In this document: positions 15,782-24,764 of the stretch, piece after piece
How the letters are laid out: every line of letters starts with the position of its first letter
Position numbering within the stretch: the first letter of the stretch is position 1
From: Planococcus halocryophilus
GTDB lineage: Bacteria; Bacillota; Bacilli; Bacillales_A; Planococcaceae
Reading direction: 5' to 3'
Length of the DNA stretch: 64,000 bases
Assembly: GCF_022489025.1 (NCBI RefSeq)
Contig: NZ_JAKVTG010000004.1
Span: 62,001-126,000, forward strand
Notes under the pieces: generated by a model
Seen by the model: the letters and a program-made list of their open reading frames with translations, nothing else
Database searches by the model: none
What the model was told of the DNA's origin: nothing
Made by a program: the position numbers and the translations under genes

Positions 15782-15944
15782 TCTTCGGGGCAAGGTGAAA
15801 TTCCTTACCGGCGGTGAGCAGGAAACTGCAAGTCCGTGACCCGGTTGGACGATGGCAAGCATAGGCCACTATGTTTTAAACGTCCAAACGGTGGAGCTGG
15901 TGAAATTCCGGCACCGACAGTTACAGTCTGGATGGGAGAAGAAT
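15782..15944 (+). ncRNA. FMN riboswitch (RFN element)
   Basis: The leader shows the conserved RFN blocks in order: 'CTTCGGGGCAAGGTGAAATT' (15783 on), 'CCTTACCGGCGGTGAGCAGG', 'AGTCCGTGACCCGGTTGGA', 'GGTGGAGCTGGTGAAATTCC', 'GGCACCGACAGTTACAGTC' and 'GGATGGGAGAAGAA'. It binds FMN and shuts down expression of riboflavin genes. The rib genes begin about 65 nt downstream, so the expression platform lies in between. No strong terminator hairpin was found, so translational control is possible. Confidence 0.95.
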
Positions 15945-16009
15945 TTAGAGATCGGCTTCGTTATGTGCCTCTTCTTTTCAATGTGTTGAAATTGAAAGGA
16001 GGAATTTGT

Positions 16010-16291
16010 ATGACCAAACACCTTTATCAGGGAGTAGTCTCTGGAAATACAAGTCAACGGTCTTTAACCCTGCTCATTCTCTCAGCGGAAAACGAGCTTC
16101 TTCAAGGTACGAAAAATGGCCGTCCGACTGGCCAACTTGATAAAGAAGCAGGGCACATTGTGTTATGGATTCAAACCCTTCTGAAATATTCTTTCCTCAC
16201 CACCCATACGCCCCATGGTGGAAAGCACCCGAAAACTCGTAAGACCCCAATTGAATACACTTTAGCGAACAGATTGGAGGAGTATGCCTAA
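16010..16291 (+). CDS. unrecognised 93-residue ORF in the place of ribD
   Basis: An ATG at 16010 with a strong AAAGGAGG site opens a 93-codon frame that ends one base before the ribE start (TAA-ATG). The product has no recognisable RibD motif: the deaminase H-A-E and P-C-x-H signatures and the reductase domain are absent. It is polar, with no membrane segment, and has a basic 'GGKHPKTRKTP' stretch. In most Bacillales the 360-residue ribD gene stands here. The ORF may be the scar of a ribD deletion or a leader peptide gene that couples translation to ribE. Confidence 0.35.
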   Translation: MTKHLYQGVVSGNTSQRSLTLLILSAENELLQGTKNGRPTGQLDKEAGHIVLWIQTLLKYSFLTTHTPHGGKHPKTRKTPIEYTLANRLEEYA

Positions 16292-16921
16292 ATGTTTACA
16301 GGTATTGTTGAAGAACTTGGACATGTTGCCTCAGTTCGCTCTAAGCCACAAGCAATGGAGTTAACCATTTCCTGTGCGCTAATTTTAGAAGACGTTAAGC
16401 GCGGAGACAGTATTTCCATTAACGGAGTTTGTTTAACTGTATCGACCTTTACTTCTAATACTTTCACAGTTGATGTGATTCCAGAAACGGTCAAATCTTC
16501 AACGATGAAGGAATTGAAAGCAGGTTCCCGGGTAAATCTTGAACGCGCTATGCCAGCTAATGGACGTTTTGGCGGTCATTTTGTTAGTGGACATATTGAT
16601 GGCGTCGGCGTTATCCGATCTGTGAAAAAAGAAGCAAATGCGATCACTAAAACAATCGAGCTTGAACCTCAGTTGTTGAAGTATATGATGCTAAAAGGAT
16701 CGATCGCAGTAGATGGTACTTCTTTGACTATTTTTGCTGTTAGCCATAATACTGTGACGATTTCTCTTATTCCGACGACGCAAGAAGACTCGCTATTAGG
16801 AGAAAAAGGCATTGGTGAAAAGGTCAATATCGAATGTGATTTATTGGCAAAGTATACCGAGCGAATTCAAACAGCAGAAACGAAAATCAGCAGAAGCTGG
16901 CTAGCAGAAAACGGATTTTAA
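16292..16921 (+). CDS. ribE: riboflavin synthase, alpha chain
   Basis: The 209-residue protein has the two tandem lumazine-binding repeats of RibE, the first starting '[15 protein letters not shown]' and the second '[15 protein letters not shown]' near residue 99. The conserved '[11 protein letters not shown]' and '[11 protein letters not shown]' substrate loops are present. It converts two 6,7-dimethyl-8-ribityllumazine molecules into riboflavin and 5-amino-6-ribitylaminouracil. It follows the unrecognised ORF with no gap, behind the RBS TTGGAGGAG. Confidence 0.96.
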   Translation: MFTGIVEELGHVASVRSKPQAMELTISCALILEDVKRGDSISINGVCLTVSTFTSNTFTVDVIPETVKSSTMKELKAGSRVNLERAMPANGRFGGHFVSGHIDGVGVIRSVKKEANAITKTIELEPQLLKYMMLKGSIAVDGTSLTIFAVSHNTVTISLIPTTQEDSLLGEKGIGEKVNIECDLLAKYTERIQTAETKISRSWLAENGF

Positions 16922-16938
16922 AAGGAGGCGCAACACAA

Positions 16939-17559
16939 ATGTTTTACACGGTAGAAAAAGCCATTGAAGATTTAAAGAATGGTAAAGCCATTATTGTAAT
17001 TGATGATGAAGATCGAGAAAATGAAGGCGATTTTGTTGCTTTGGCAGAATTTGCTTCACCTGAAATCGTCAATTTGATGGCGACCGAAGGAAGAGGTTTG
17101 ATCTGTGTACCTATTGCAAAATCAATCGCCCAAAACTTACAAATTGGTCTAATGACGGACCATAATACAGATGAATATGGTACTGCTTTTACAATCAGTG
17201 TGGATCATAAAGATACGACAACAGGAATTAGTGCTTTTGAACGCTCTCATACAATTACTAGCTTAGTGAAGCCAGATGCTACGGCCACTGACTTTAAACG
17301 TCCAGGCCATATCTTTCCTTTGATCGCAAAAGATGGTGGCGTCCTTGAACGAACAGGACATACTGAAGCAGCCGTAGATCTAGCAAAGCTTGCAGGTTCA
17401 CCTCCAGCAGGAGTTATATGTGAAATTATGAATGCTGATGGCACAATGGCGCGTGTTAACGATTTGTTACAAGTGTCAGAACGTCTCGGTCTTGGTATTT
17501 TAACGATTAAAGATTTAGTAACGTACCAACAAAAACAACAAAACATGACAACTTATTAA
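16939..17559 (+). CDS. ribB: 3,4-dihydroxy-2-butanone 4-phosphate synthase (stand-alone RibB, no RibA domain)
   Basis: The 206-residue protein is RibB only: '[14 protein letters not shown]' near residue 25, '[14 protein letters not shown]', 'RPGHIFPL' and the '[16 protein letters not shown]' motif are present. It makes the four-carbon unit from ribulose 5-phosphate. In most Bacillales this gene is a RibBA fusion of about 400 residues with a C-terminal GTP cyclohydrolase II. Here it stops about six residues after the RibB fold, and the ribH RBS follows at once, so the RibA half is absent. Confidence 0.93.
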   Translation: MFYTVEKAIEDLKNGKAIIVIDDEDRENEGDFVALAEFASPEIVNLMATEGRGLICVPIAKSIAQNLQIGLMTDHNTDEYGTAFTISVDHKDTTTGISAFERSHTITSLVKPDATATDFKRPGHIFPLIAKDGGVLERTGHTEAAVDLAKLAGSPPAGVICEIMNADGTMARVNDLLQVSERLGLGILTIKDLVTYQQKQQNMTTY

Positions 17560-17581
17560 TCTACTAGAGGAGATGGATTGC

Positions 17582-18046
17582 ATGACTGTACATTTTGAAG
17601 GATATTTAAACGGTGAAGGTTTACGAATTGGAATTGTAGTTGGTCGTTTTAATGAATTTATCACAAGCAAATTATTAAGTGGGGCAGAAGATGCTTTAAA
17701 ACGTCATGGCGTTGGAGAAGACGATGTTTCGATTGCTTGGGTGCCTGGAGCTTTCGAAATTCCGCTTGTAGCGAAAAAAATGGCGATGAGCGGAAATTAT
17801 GATGCCATTGTTACGTTAGGAACAGTCATCAGAGGCGCAACTCCTCATTTTGATTATGTTTGCAGCGAGGTTGCTAAAGGCGTATCAAGAGCTAGTGACC
17901 ATGCAGATATCCCAGTAATCTTTGGTGTATTAACAACAGATTCGATTGAACAAGCAATAGAACGTGCAGGAACAAAAGCAGGCAACAAAGGTTGGGAATC
18001 AGCAGCAGGTGCTATTGAAATGGCCAACTTGATGAAAAAATTATAA
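17582..18046 (+). CDS. ribH: 6,7-dimethyl-8-ribityllumazine synthase
   Basis: The 154-residue protein matches lumazine synthase at full family length, with '[24 protein letters not shown]', 'WVPGAFEIP', '[16 protein letters not shown]' and '[11 protein letters not shown]'. It condenses 5-amino-6-ribitylaminouracil with the RibB product. The ATG at 17582 is preferred to 17573 because AGAGGAG lies at 17566-17572. It is the last gene of the rib operon. Confidence 0.96.
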   Translation: MTVHFEGYLNGEGLRIGIVVGRFNEFITSKLLSGAEDALKRHGVGEDDVSIAWVPGAFEIPLVAKKMAMSGNYDAIVTLGTVIRGATPHFDYVCSEVAKGVSRASDHADIPVIFGVLTTDSIEQAIERAGTKAGNKGWESAAGAIEMANLMKKL

Positions 18047-18052
18047 TTTATG

Positions 18053-18082
18053 ACTCCTGAGCTAATGCTCGGGAGTTTTTTT
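18053..18082 (+). terminator. intrinsic terminator of the rib operon
   Basis: ACTCCTGAGC and GCTCGGGAGT pair around a TAAT loop and are followed by seven Ts. Confidence 0.88.
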
Positions 18083-18178
18083 GAGGTTAAAAAATGTAAT
18101 TTGGGGAATGTGTGATATAGCGAGAAATACTTAATGTAATTAGTTTAAGAAATATCAATTGAAATAAGGTGGAGAATG

Positions 18179-18709
18179 ATGGACAAAACAATTTATCTAA
18201 TTAGACATTGTCAAGCAACTGGACAAGCGCCAGAAGCCGAGCTAACAGAGGTAGGTAAAAAGCAGGCAAAGGATTTATCGGAGTTTTTTCAGCAACGGCA
18301 AGTTGTTCATTTTGTTTCTAGCCCATTCATGCGAGCGATTCAGTCTATTGAGCCGGCCGCTAAGCAATTGGGTTTACCGATTGTGATTGATAGTCGCTTA
18401 GCTGAACGCATATTAAGTTCGGAAGATTTGCCAGATTGGATGAAAAAGCTAGAAGCGTCATTTAATGATGAGGAATTGAAATTTTCGGGCGGTGAATCGG
18501 GTAAAGAAGCAACAACTCGTGCAATGGCAGCGTTAAGCGATATGAAACACGGAACCGCTGCTGTGACTCATGGAAACTTGCTTGGACTACTGTTAAAAAG
18601 TATCGATCCTCGTTATGACTTTTCAACATGGCAAAAACTGACCAATCCAGATGTTTTTAAAGTGGAAATAAGTGATGGACAGACTTCTGTAGTTCGCTTG
18701 TGGCAATAA
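18179..18709 (+). CDS. histidine phosphatase (phosphoglycerate mutase-like) family protein
   Basis: The 176-residue protein has the catalytic histidine in 'YLIRHCQATG' (R-H-C in place of the common R-H-G), the conserved arginine in 'FVSSPFMRAIQS' and the second catalytic histidine in 'AAVTHGNLLG'. The substrate is unknown. ATG 18179 is favoured over 18176 because the GGTGGAG site (18168-18174) would be too close to the latter. Confidence 0.85.
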   Translation: MDKTIYLIRHCQATGQAPEAELTEVGKKQAKDLSEFFQQRQVVHFVSSPFMRAIQSIEPAAKQLGLPIVIDSRLAERILSSEDLPDWMKKLEASFNDEELKFSGGESGKEATTRAMAALSDMKHGTAAVTHGNLLGLLLKSIDPRYDFSTWQKLTNPDVFKVEISDGQTSVVRLWQ

Positions 18710-18715
18710 TTACAT

Positions 18716-18748
18716 AAAAAATACTGACAGCAGATCTGCTGTCAGTTT
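18716..18748 (-). terminator. intrinsic terminator of the NAD(P)H-dependent oxidoreductase gene
   Basis: A perfect 24-nt palindrome centred on AGATCT (18723-18746) is followed on the minus strand by a T-rich run (plus-strand A tract 18715-18720). On the plus strand only TTTGG follows, so it serves mainly the minus-strand gene but could also end the upstream phosphatase transcript. Confidence 0.8.
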
Positions 18749-18760
18749 GGTGGCTAGAAA

Positions 18761-19384
18761 TTATTCAAGTGTATTTCCTTCACTTGGAATCGGGTTGTTT
18801 TTAAGCATCCCTGCAAAATGATACGTATTATAAGCAAGTCGTCTAATTGCTTTTTTAGTGAATTCATTATCTTTACCAGTATCCATATAAGACGGACCAG
18901 GACCTGCTTCGCCGACCCAGTAAGCATCGACATTTGGTGGTACAACAAATCCAATATGAGAAAGTGCGTAAAGAACAGAAGCGGCTGCGTGTTTAGCGCC
19001 ATCTTCGTTTCCTGTAATCGCTACACCACCAACTTTATTGTAGAAAATGGATTGTCCTTTATCGTTAGTAACGCTACTGCTTGCATAAAGACGCTCGATG
19101 GTTTGTGTCGCTAACGAACTTTTTTCTCCAAGCCATAAAGGTGTACCAATAATCACAATATCTGCGGCCATTACTTTTTCAAAAACTTGAGGCCATTCAT
19201 CCCCTTCACCCATGTCCGGTTGAACACCGTAAGCAACGGCATAATCGGCTAAACGAACAACTTCAGATTCTACACCTAATTGATTGTAGTGAACTTGAAC
19301 GTCTTTGATAAACTCTTCCGTATGGGAAGGTTCCTTTGAATTTTTTAATGAAGTGTTGATGAAAAGTGCTTTTAAAGGTTGCAT
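18761..19384 (-). CDS. flavodoxin-family NAD(P)H-dependent oxidoreductase
   Basis: The 207-residue protein starts 'KALFINTSLKNSKEPSHTEEF', the FMN phosphate-binding loop of NADPH-dependent FMN reductases. A flavin-contact motif 'IIGTPLWLGEKSS' lies near residue 78 and 'GVAITGNEDGAKHA' near residue 122. The role is probably reduction of quinones or nitro/azo compounds, or FMN supply. It lies opposite the phosphatase gene after the palindromic terminator. Confidence 0.82.
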   Translation of the reverse strand: MQPLKALFINTSLKNSKEPSHTEEFIKDVQVHYNQLGVESEVVRLADYAVAYGVQPDMGEGDEWPQVFEKVMAADIVIIGTPLWLGEKSSLATQTIERLYASSSVTNDKGQSIFYNKVGGVAITGNEDGAKHAAASVLYALSHIGFVVPPNVDAYWVGEAGPGPSYMDTGKDNEFTKKAIRRLAYNTYHFAGMLKNNPIPSEGNTLE

Positions 19385-19564
19385 CGAATCGCTCCTTTTA
19401 GGTAGTCAGGCTCACTCATTAAAACGACTAGCTAGCTTGTCTTATAGTTGACCTGCTGATTGTTAGTGTATTCTATATAACACTATACATTCTTTATTCC
19501 CTATTAAATTGAATATATGCAACATTCAACATAGTTTTTCGTCTGTAGAAAAGAGGTGCTCTGT

Positions 19565-21382
19565 GTGAAAAAAATAAATCTTATGCCATATGTCCTTATT
19601 TATCTCTTATTATTAATTAAAGTAAGTGCTTTTCGTGTGCTTATTTTTAATGAAAAATCAATTTGGCATATTATCTTAATCGAATTTCCAATGTGGGCAT
19701 TGTTGCTATCTGTTGTTTTATTGGTTGCCCATAAAAAAATGTGGCGGGCAGTTTGGGTATTTAACTTGCTGGTCTCCGTCATTTTTTTTACGATTACCTT
19801 ATACATGCGTTACTATTCTACAATTCCTTCTTATTACGATTTGCAGCAATTGACGCAATCTGGCTCTGTTGGTGGAACTATTACGATGCTCTCAAATCCA
19901 TGGGATTTTTTGTTTTTCCTAGATGCTTTGGTGCTGTTGTTTTTGGCGCGTCGCTGGAAAAATCCAGTAAAGCTAGTTGCTTTGAAACATGTAGCGGTTA
20001 GTATGGCAGCGATTTGTGCTATTACGGTAGTCTATGCTCTTCAGCAGTCGATCATCGATGTCTCCTATTTTGCGAAAGAACACGGTTATTTGCAGTCTCA
20101 AGTAGCTCAATTGTATAACCGGTCGACAGATAGCGCACATGCTTCTTCGAGTAAATTAACAGAAAGAGAATTAGAGGAACTAAAAGGCAATAAATTTGTA
20201 GAAGTTCGTGAACATGATAGCTTTGGAGTTGCGGAAGGACGCCATTTGTTCATCATACAAGTCGAGTCTTTACAAGAATTCGTTCTAGACAAGTCATTAA
20301 ATGAACAGGAAATCACGCCAAATCTCAATCAACTGCTGAGTGAAAGTGCTTATTTTTCAAATGTATTTCAACAAGTAGGAGCCGGAACAACTTCTGATGC
20401 CGAGTGGATTGTTAATACAGGACTTTATCCACAAGGTATGATTCCGACATCTAACAGTCTCTCAGGAAAAGAAGCGCCTTCTTTAGCACGGGTATTAAAA
20501 GAGAAAGGTTATGGATCGGCTACGTATCATTCCGATGAAGTGACATTTTGGAACCGTGATGTGCTTTATCCAGTGCTTGGATACGAAGAAGTTTTTTCCA
20601 GTGAAGACATACCAAATGTTAAAGAAGTCGGCTTTGGACCGGCAGATGAAGTGTTGTTCGACTTTGTGGCAGGTGAATTGCCGCGACAGCTCGAAACGTA
20701 TGAGCAAATTTATGCGAATATTGTCACGGTCACGAGTCATACACCATTTGAAATGCCAGATACTATGCAATATTTAGATCTGCCTTCTGAATATGAGGGT
20801 ATGTATATCGGAAATTATTTGCAGGCAGTTCGTTATGCAGACGAGCAAATTGGTTCCTTCATTCAAGAACTGAAAGACCGAGAGATTTACGATGAATCGT
20901 TAATCGTTATTTTAGGAGACCATTCAGGTATGCATGGCAGCTTAGTAACAGAAGAAGATCATCAATTGTTAAGTGAATTTTTAGGTTATGAATATTCGTT
21001 AAAAGATCAATTCACCATTCCGTTATTGTTTACAGGAGGAAATCTTTTTGAAGAAACGGAAATGACCCGCCTTGGCGGTCAAACCGATATTATGCCAACG
21101 GTACTCGCGTTACTCGGAATCGATCACGACTATCCGATGATGGGTCATAACTTATTTCAGTATAAAAAGAATTTACTAGGTATGCGCTACTATATGCCAG
21201 GAGGCTCTTATATCCAGTCTGAACAATTTTACAAAGCGCCAGGGGCTAAATTGCCAGATGTTTTATACGATTTAGAAACCATGGAGAAACGCAGTAAAAA
21301 TAGCGCAGCGAAAAAACACATTAAAGATACGGAAACGTTAATGAACTATGCGGATACGTTATTAAAAGTTTATACGGAGTAA
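19565..21382 (+). CDS. LTA synthase family protein (polyglycerolphosphate transferase)
   Basis: The 605-residue protein has about five N-terminal transmembrane helices followed by an extracellular sulfatase-like domain. 'IIQVESLQEF' supplies the metal-binding glutamate, 'GAGTTSDAEW' supplies the catalytic threonine (T276 in this numbering) and 'VILGDHSGMH' supplies the metal-binding D-H. It should transfer glycerol phosphate from phosphatidylglycerol to build or prime lipoteichoic acid. GTG 19565 is chosen because AGAGGTG lies just before it. Which LtaS paralogue (LtaS, YfnI, YqgS, YvgJ) it matches cannot be told. Confidence 0.9.
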   Translation: MKKINLMPYVLIYLLLLIKVSAFRVLIFNEKSIWHIILIEFPMWALLLSVVLLVAHKKMWRAVWVFNLLVSVIFFTITLYMRYYSTIPSYYDLQQLTQSGSVGGTITMLSNPWDFLFFLDALVLLFLARRWKNPVKLVALKHVAVSMAAICAITVVYALQQSIIDVSYFAKEHGYLQSQVAQLYNRSTDSAHASSSKLTERELEELKGNKFVEVREHDSFGVAEGRHLFIIQVESLQEFVLDKSLNEQEITPNLNQLLSESAYFSNVFQQVGAGTTSDAEWIVNTGLYPQGMIPTSNSLSGKEAPSLARVLKEKGYGSATYHSDEVTFWNRDVLYPVLGYEEVFSSEDIPNVKEVGFGPADEVLFDFVAGELPRQLETYEQIYANIVTVTSHTPFEMPDTMQYLDLPSEYEGMYIGNYLQAVRYADEQIGSFIQELKDREIYDESLIVILGDHSGMHGSLVTEEDHQLLSEFLGYEYSLKDQFTIPLLFTGGNLFEETEMTRLGGQTDIMPTVLALLGIDHDYPMMGHNLFQYKKNLLGMRYYMPGGSYIQSEQFYKAPGAKLPDVLYDLETMEKRSKNSAAKKHIKDTETLMNYADTLLKVYTE

Positions 21383-21454
21383 GAATGCCCATAATTCAAG
21401 AAAAGCTGTTAAAGTGAATAGTAAGTAAGTATGCACGAGGGGAGAACGTGAGTT

Positions 21455-22468
21455 ATGGTAAAGGAATTTGAAAAAGAAGTAATGCAAGCGATGGACAAGA
21501 TGTTTGAAAGGGAAATGAAGAAAGTGAATGATTCCCTTGAACAGGAACTTTTAATTTCTTTAATCGGTGAAGTAAATGCCGGTAAATCTTCCACCGTCAA
21601 TAAAATCATTGGAGAAAATATTGCTAGCACAAATCCAATGCCAGGAGAAACGGTCAGCGTCGATCCTTATAATATTCGAGGATTAGAAAACATTAAATTT
21701 ATGGATACACCTGGATTAAATGACCCAAATGACGAAAATCCTAAAAAAACCTTGGAATTTGTTCAGAAGTCGGATGTGGTCTTGTTTTTCCTTAATGCTG
21801 CAGGCACAGTGTTTTCTGAAAGTGAAAAAGAAAAGTTCAATGAAATTGAAAAACACAATAAAGATATTTTGATTGTCTTAAATAAAATCGATGCCGCGGA
21901 AGATGTTCCGTCCATTGTTAAGTTTGTAAAAAGACATACTGCCAATAAATACAAGGTTATTCCGATTTCGTCCAAAACAGAAGAAAACTTGGACATCTTA
22001 AAGAAGGAGATCCTTTTTTTGCTCGAAAAGAAGGGTAAGGACTTGCTCTTCGCCAAAAGCATAAAAGAAAAGTCCGCTGCTGCTAATCGTTGGATTATTG
22101 GCGCAGGTATTTCAGCCGGTGTAATTGGCGCGTCACCAATTCCAGGTTCTGACGTATTGCCACTTACCACTTTACAAGCAGGCTTAATCATCAAATTATC
22201 CAACCTATACGACAAGCCATTAACTAAAAAAGCGGCAAAAGATATGATTGTTGTCACTGCTACGAAAACAATCGGTCACACCATTTATCGCCAAGCGTTA
22301 AAATTTATTCCAGGAGCAGGGTCGATTATTGGCGGCACTGTTGCCTCATCTATGACCTTAGCACTCGGTTACGGCGTGAAATACTCGTATGAAAACAACA
22401 TCGACATTGATTACGACATGATTGGTTCTTTGTTCGAGAAATTGAAAAAAAGCGAGCAAAAAGCATAA
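21455..22468 (+). CDS. dynamin/Era-like GTPase with C-terminal DUF697 domain
   Basis: The 337-residue protein has P-loop 'GEVNAGKSST' (residues 38-47), G3 'DTPG', G4 'NKID' and G5-like 'PISSK'. The C-terminal third has glycine-rich hydrophobic segments 'GAGISAGVIGASPIPGSDVLPLTTLQ' and 'GAGSIIGGTVASS', typical of DUF697 (YcjF-like) domains that associate with membranes. The cellular role is unknown. A single-gene unit between the LTA synthase and the two-component system. Confidence 0.85.
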   Translation: MVKEFEKEVMQAMDKMFEREMKKVNDSLEQELLISLIGEVNAGKSSTVNKIIGENIASTNPMPGETVSVDPYNIRGLENIKFMDTPGLNDPNDENPKKTLEFVQKSDVVLFFLNAAGTVFSESEKEKFNEIEKHNKDILIVLNKIDAAEDVPSIVKFVKRHTANKYKVIPISSKTEENLDILKKEILFLLEKKGKDLLFAKSIKEKSAAANRWIIGAGISAGVIGASPIPGSDVLPLTTLQAGLIIKLSNLYDKPLTKKAAKDMIVVTATKTIGHTIYRQALKFIPGAGSIIGGTVASSMTLALGYGVKYSYENNIDIDYDMIGSLFEKLKKSEQKA

Positions 22469-22478
22469 AAGCTGTCGA

Positions 22479-22509
22479 GCCGCTCTTCTTTTATAGAAGA
22501 GCGGTTTTC
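22479..22509 (+). terminator. intrinsic terminator after GTPase gene
   Basis: CCGCTCTTC (22480-22488) pairs with GAAGAGCGG (22496-22504) and is followed by TTTTC. Confidence 0.8.
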
Positions 22510-22572
22510 AATTTTCTTGCGTCTTTCGGATTTGTCATTTAACTTTAAGAGAAAGATAGACGGAGGTGCGGG

Positions 22573-23253
22573 ATGAGAATATTGGTCGTAGAAGACAACC
22601 CGAGTGTCAGTTCCATGCTGGAATTGTTTTTTTCGAAAGAAGGTATTGACGGGGAGTTTGCAGCAGATGGACTGGAAGGTTACCAGAAATATAAAGAAGG
22701 TGAACATGATTTACTGATTCTAGATTGGATGCTTCCAGGAATGGATGGAATTGCGTTATGCCGCAAAATTCGAGCAGAAGGAAGCTCTGTTCCGATCATC
22801 ATGCTAACAGCAAAAGACAGCGAATCCGATCAAGTTATTGGCTTTGAAATGGGCGCAGACGATTATGTCACAAAACCATTCAGCCCATTAACATTGATGG
22901 CACGTATAAAAGCCGTCACAAGAAGAGTCCAAAAATCGGAACCTGTATCAGACTTAATTCAAACCGTTCATTTTACTGTCAATAAAGAGACGCGCGATAT
23001 TAAAAAAGATGGACAAGCGGTGGATAGCCTAACACCAAAAGAATTCGACTTATTGGTATTTTTTCTGCAACATCCAAAGCAAGTATTCAGCCGAGAACAA
23101 TTATTAGAACAAGTATGGGGATATCAATTTTATGGTGATGAACGGACAGTAGATGTTCATATTAAACGTTTACGCAAAAAAATAGACGGAGGGGACAAGC
23201 TGTTCCATACAGTATGGGGAGTTGGCTATAAATTTGAAGAACACGCGAATTAA
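22573..23253 (+). CDS. OmpR-family response regulator (CssR-like by context)
   Basis: The 226-residue protein has a receiver domain with the acidic pocket 'VVEDN', phospho-acceptor D51 in 'LILDWMLPGMDG' and K101 or so in 'VTKPFSP', followed by an OmpR winged-helix domain ending 'ERTVDVHIKRLRKKI...VWGVGYKFE'. It overlaps the histidine kinase gene. The downstream foldase and HtrA protease suggest a cell-envelope or secretion-stress regulator like B. subtilis CssR, but this is inference from gene order. Confidence 0.92.
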   Translation: MRILVVEDNPSVSSMLELFFSKEGIDGEFAADGLEGYQKYKEGEHDLLILDWMLPGMDGIALCRKIRAEGSSVPIIMLTAKDSESDQVIGFEMGADDYVTKPFSPLTLMARIKAVTRRVQKSEPVSDLIQTVHFTVNKETRDIKKDGQAVDSLTPKEFDLLVFFLQHPKQVFSREQLLEQVWGYQFYGDERTVDVHIKRLRKKIDGGDKLFHTVWGVGYKFEEHAN

Positions 23254-24637
23254 GTATTTTTACCAGCTTATCGCTAGCCACATGAGTATTTTATTGATTG
23301 CTTTTTTGATTTTGAGTATTTTATTTGTTCGTTTCGTAGATGATTTTGCTTATGCTGAAAAGGCGGAAGAATTGGAGAAATACGGTGGGCAAATTATCGA
23401 AGAGCTTGAGCGAGAACGCCCAGGGACCAATCTGCAATCCTATGTCTCTATATTAAAAGCGCAAAATATCAGTTTTATCGTTTTTGATCAGCAAAGTCGG
23501 ATTATGTATCCAGTGTCGGGTTCTTTCCCCCCCGTAGAGCTGACATCAGAAGAATGGAACGTCATTGAACGAGGTGAGACACTGACCGTCAACCGGGACG
23601 TTGAACGATTCGAACTGTCAGTAACATTTGTAGCGATGCCGTATTTCGAAAACGAACAATTAGCTGGAGGGGTACTTCTTGCTGCTCCTGTTAGCGGAGT
23701 AAGTGAAATGATTGCAGAATTGAATAAAACCTTAGTCACTGCGGTGTTAATTGCCCTAGCTATCGCATTGCTTCTTAGCTTAGGATTATCTAACATGCAT
23801 GTTAGTCGAATCAAACGGATGCGAAAAGCGACATCTATGATAAGTGAAGGTCATTACGATGTGAATTTACCAGAATCAAATTTCGATGAGTTTGGTGATT
23901 TGGCGCATGATTTTAATAAAATGGCTGAAAAACTTCAACAATCTAACGAAGAAATCGATCGACTTGAAAACCGCAGACGGCAATTTATGGCGGATGTTTC
24001 ACATGAAATGCGGACGCCATTAACGACCATTGCGGGGATAATGGAAGGCCTGCGCAACAACATGATAGAAGAAGGTCAACGAGAAAAAGGCGTTCGTTTA
24101 GCGAGTGAAGAAACAAAACGCCTAATACGATTAGTAAATGAAAACTTAGATTATGAAAAAATCAGATCTAATCAGGTGATATTAACAAAAGAAGAAATTG
24201 AAGCGGATGAGCTCTTGGAGATTATTCAAGAGCAGCTTTACCTACAAGCGAAAGAAAAAGGCAACCAAATTGTTATTCATACGAATCCTGGGGATGTTAT
24301 TTATGGGGACATGGATCGTTTAATCCAAATTCTTATGAACATCGTGAAGAATGCTATTCAGTTTACTGCGAACGGCATGATTACAGTCTCAACTCATATG
24401 GAAGCGGAACAAATGAGGATAACGATAGAAGACAACGGAGCAGGCATTGACGTAGAAGAAATTGATCTTGTGTGGCGTCGTTTTTACAAAGCGGACTTGT
24501 CACGCGGAAGCGGTCAGTTTGGACTTGGTTTATCTATCGTCAAGCAACTGGTGACGCTCCATGACGGAGAAATCCATGTTGGAAGTAAAAAAGGACAAGG
24601 AACGAAATTCATTATTCTTTTGCCGCATAAGAAATGA
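23234..24637 (+). CDS. sensor histidine kinase (CssS-like by context)
   Basis: The protein has about 467 residues. One transmembrane helix lies near residues 12-34, then an extracellular sensor of about 130 residues, a second helix (about 165-187), HAMP, HisKA with H257 in 'ADVSHEMRTPLT', and an HATPase domain with 'NIVKNAIQF', 'EDNGAGID' and 'GQFGLGLSIVK'. The start is uncertain: TTG 23234 overlaps the regulator gene by 20 bp, and an in-frame ATG lies at 23282. Confidence 0.9.
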   Translation: MKNTRIKYFYQLIASHMSILLIAFLILSILFVRFVDDFAYAEKAEELEKYGGQIIEELERERPGTNLQSYVSILKAQNISFIVFDQQSRIMYPVSGSFPPVELTSEEWNVIERGETLTVNRDVERFELSVTFVAMPYFENEQLAGGVLLAAPVSGVSEMIAELNKTLVTAVLIALAIALLLSLGLSNMHVSRIKRMRKATSMISEGHYDVNLPESNFDEFGDLAHDFNKMAEKLQQSNEEIDRLENRRRQFMADVSHEMRTPLTTIAGIMEGLRNNMIEEGQREKGVRLASEETKRLIRLVNENLDYEKIRSNQVILTKEEIEADELLEIIQEQLYLQAKEKGNQIVIHTNPGDVIYGDMDRLIQILMNIVKNAIQFTANGMITVSTHMEAEQMRITIEDNGAGIDVEEIDLVWRRFYKADLSRGSGQFGLGLSIVKQLVTLHDGEIHVGSKKGQGTKFIILLPHKK

Positions 24638-24667
24638 GCTAAGGGAATTCCTTAGCTCTTTTTTTTG
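24636..24667 (+). terminator. intrinsic terminator after the two-component genes
   Basis: GAGCTAAGG and CCTTAGCTC pair around GAATT and are followed by eight or more Ts. It separates the two-component genes from the foldase-protease pair. Confidence 0.9.
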
Positions 24668-24764
24668 TGTAGAAAACTTTATATTTTTGTTAAAACTCTG
24701 GTCATAGTTTATTCACAACTGCTTGTTAAGCTAGTAATAACGAATAGGAAAAGGGGAAATAAAG

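Noticed and set aside
15836-16009. Upstream extension of the 93-residue ORF
   Set aside because: This part is the FMN riboswitch RNA. The extension has no RBS, and a strong RBS stands before ATG 16010.
21763-22257. 164-codon minus-strand frame inside the GTPase gene
   Set aside because: Antisense to conserved G motifs and DUF697 domain, with no ribosome site.
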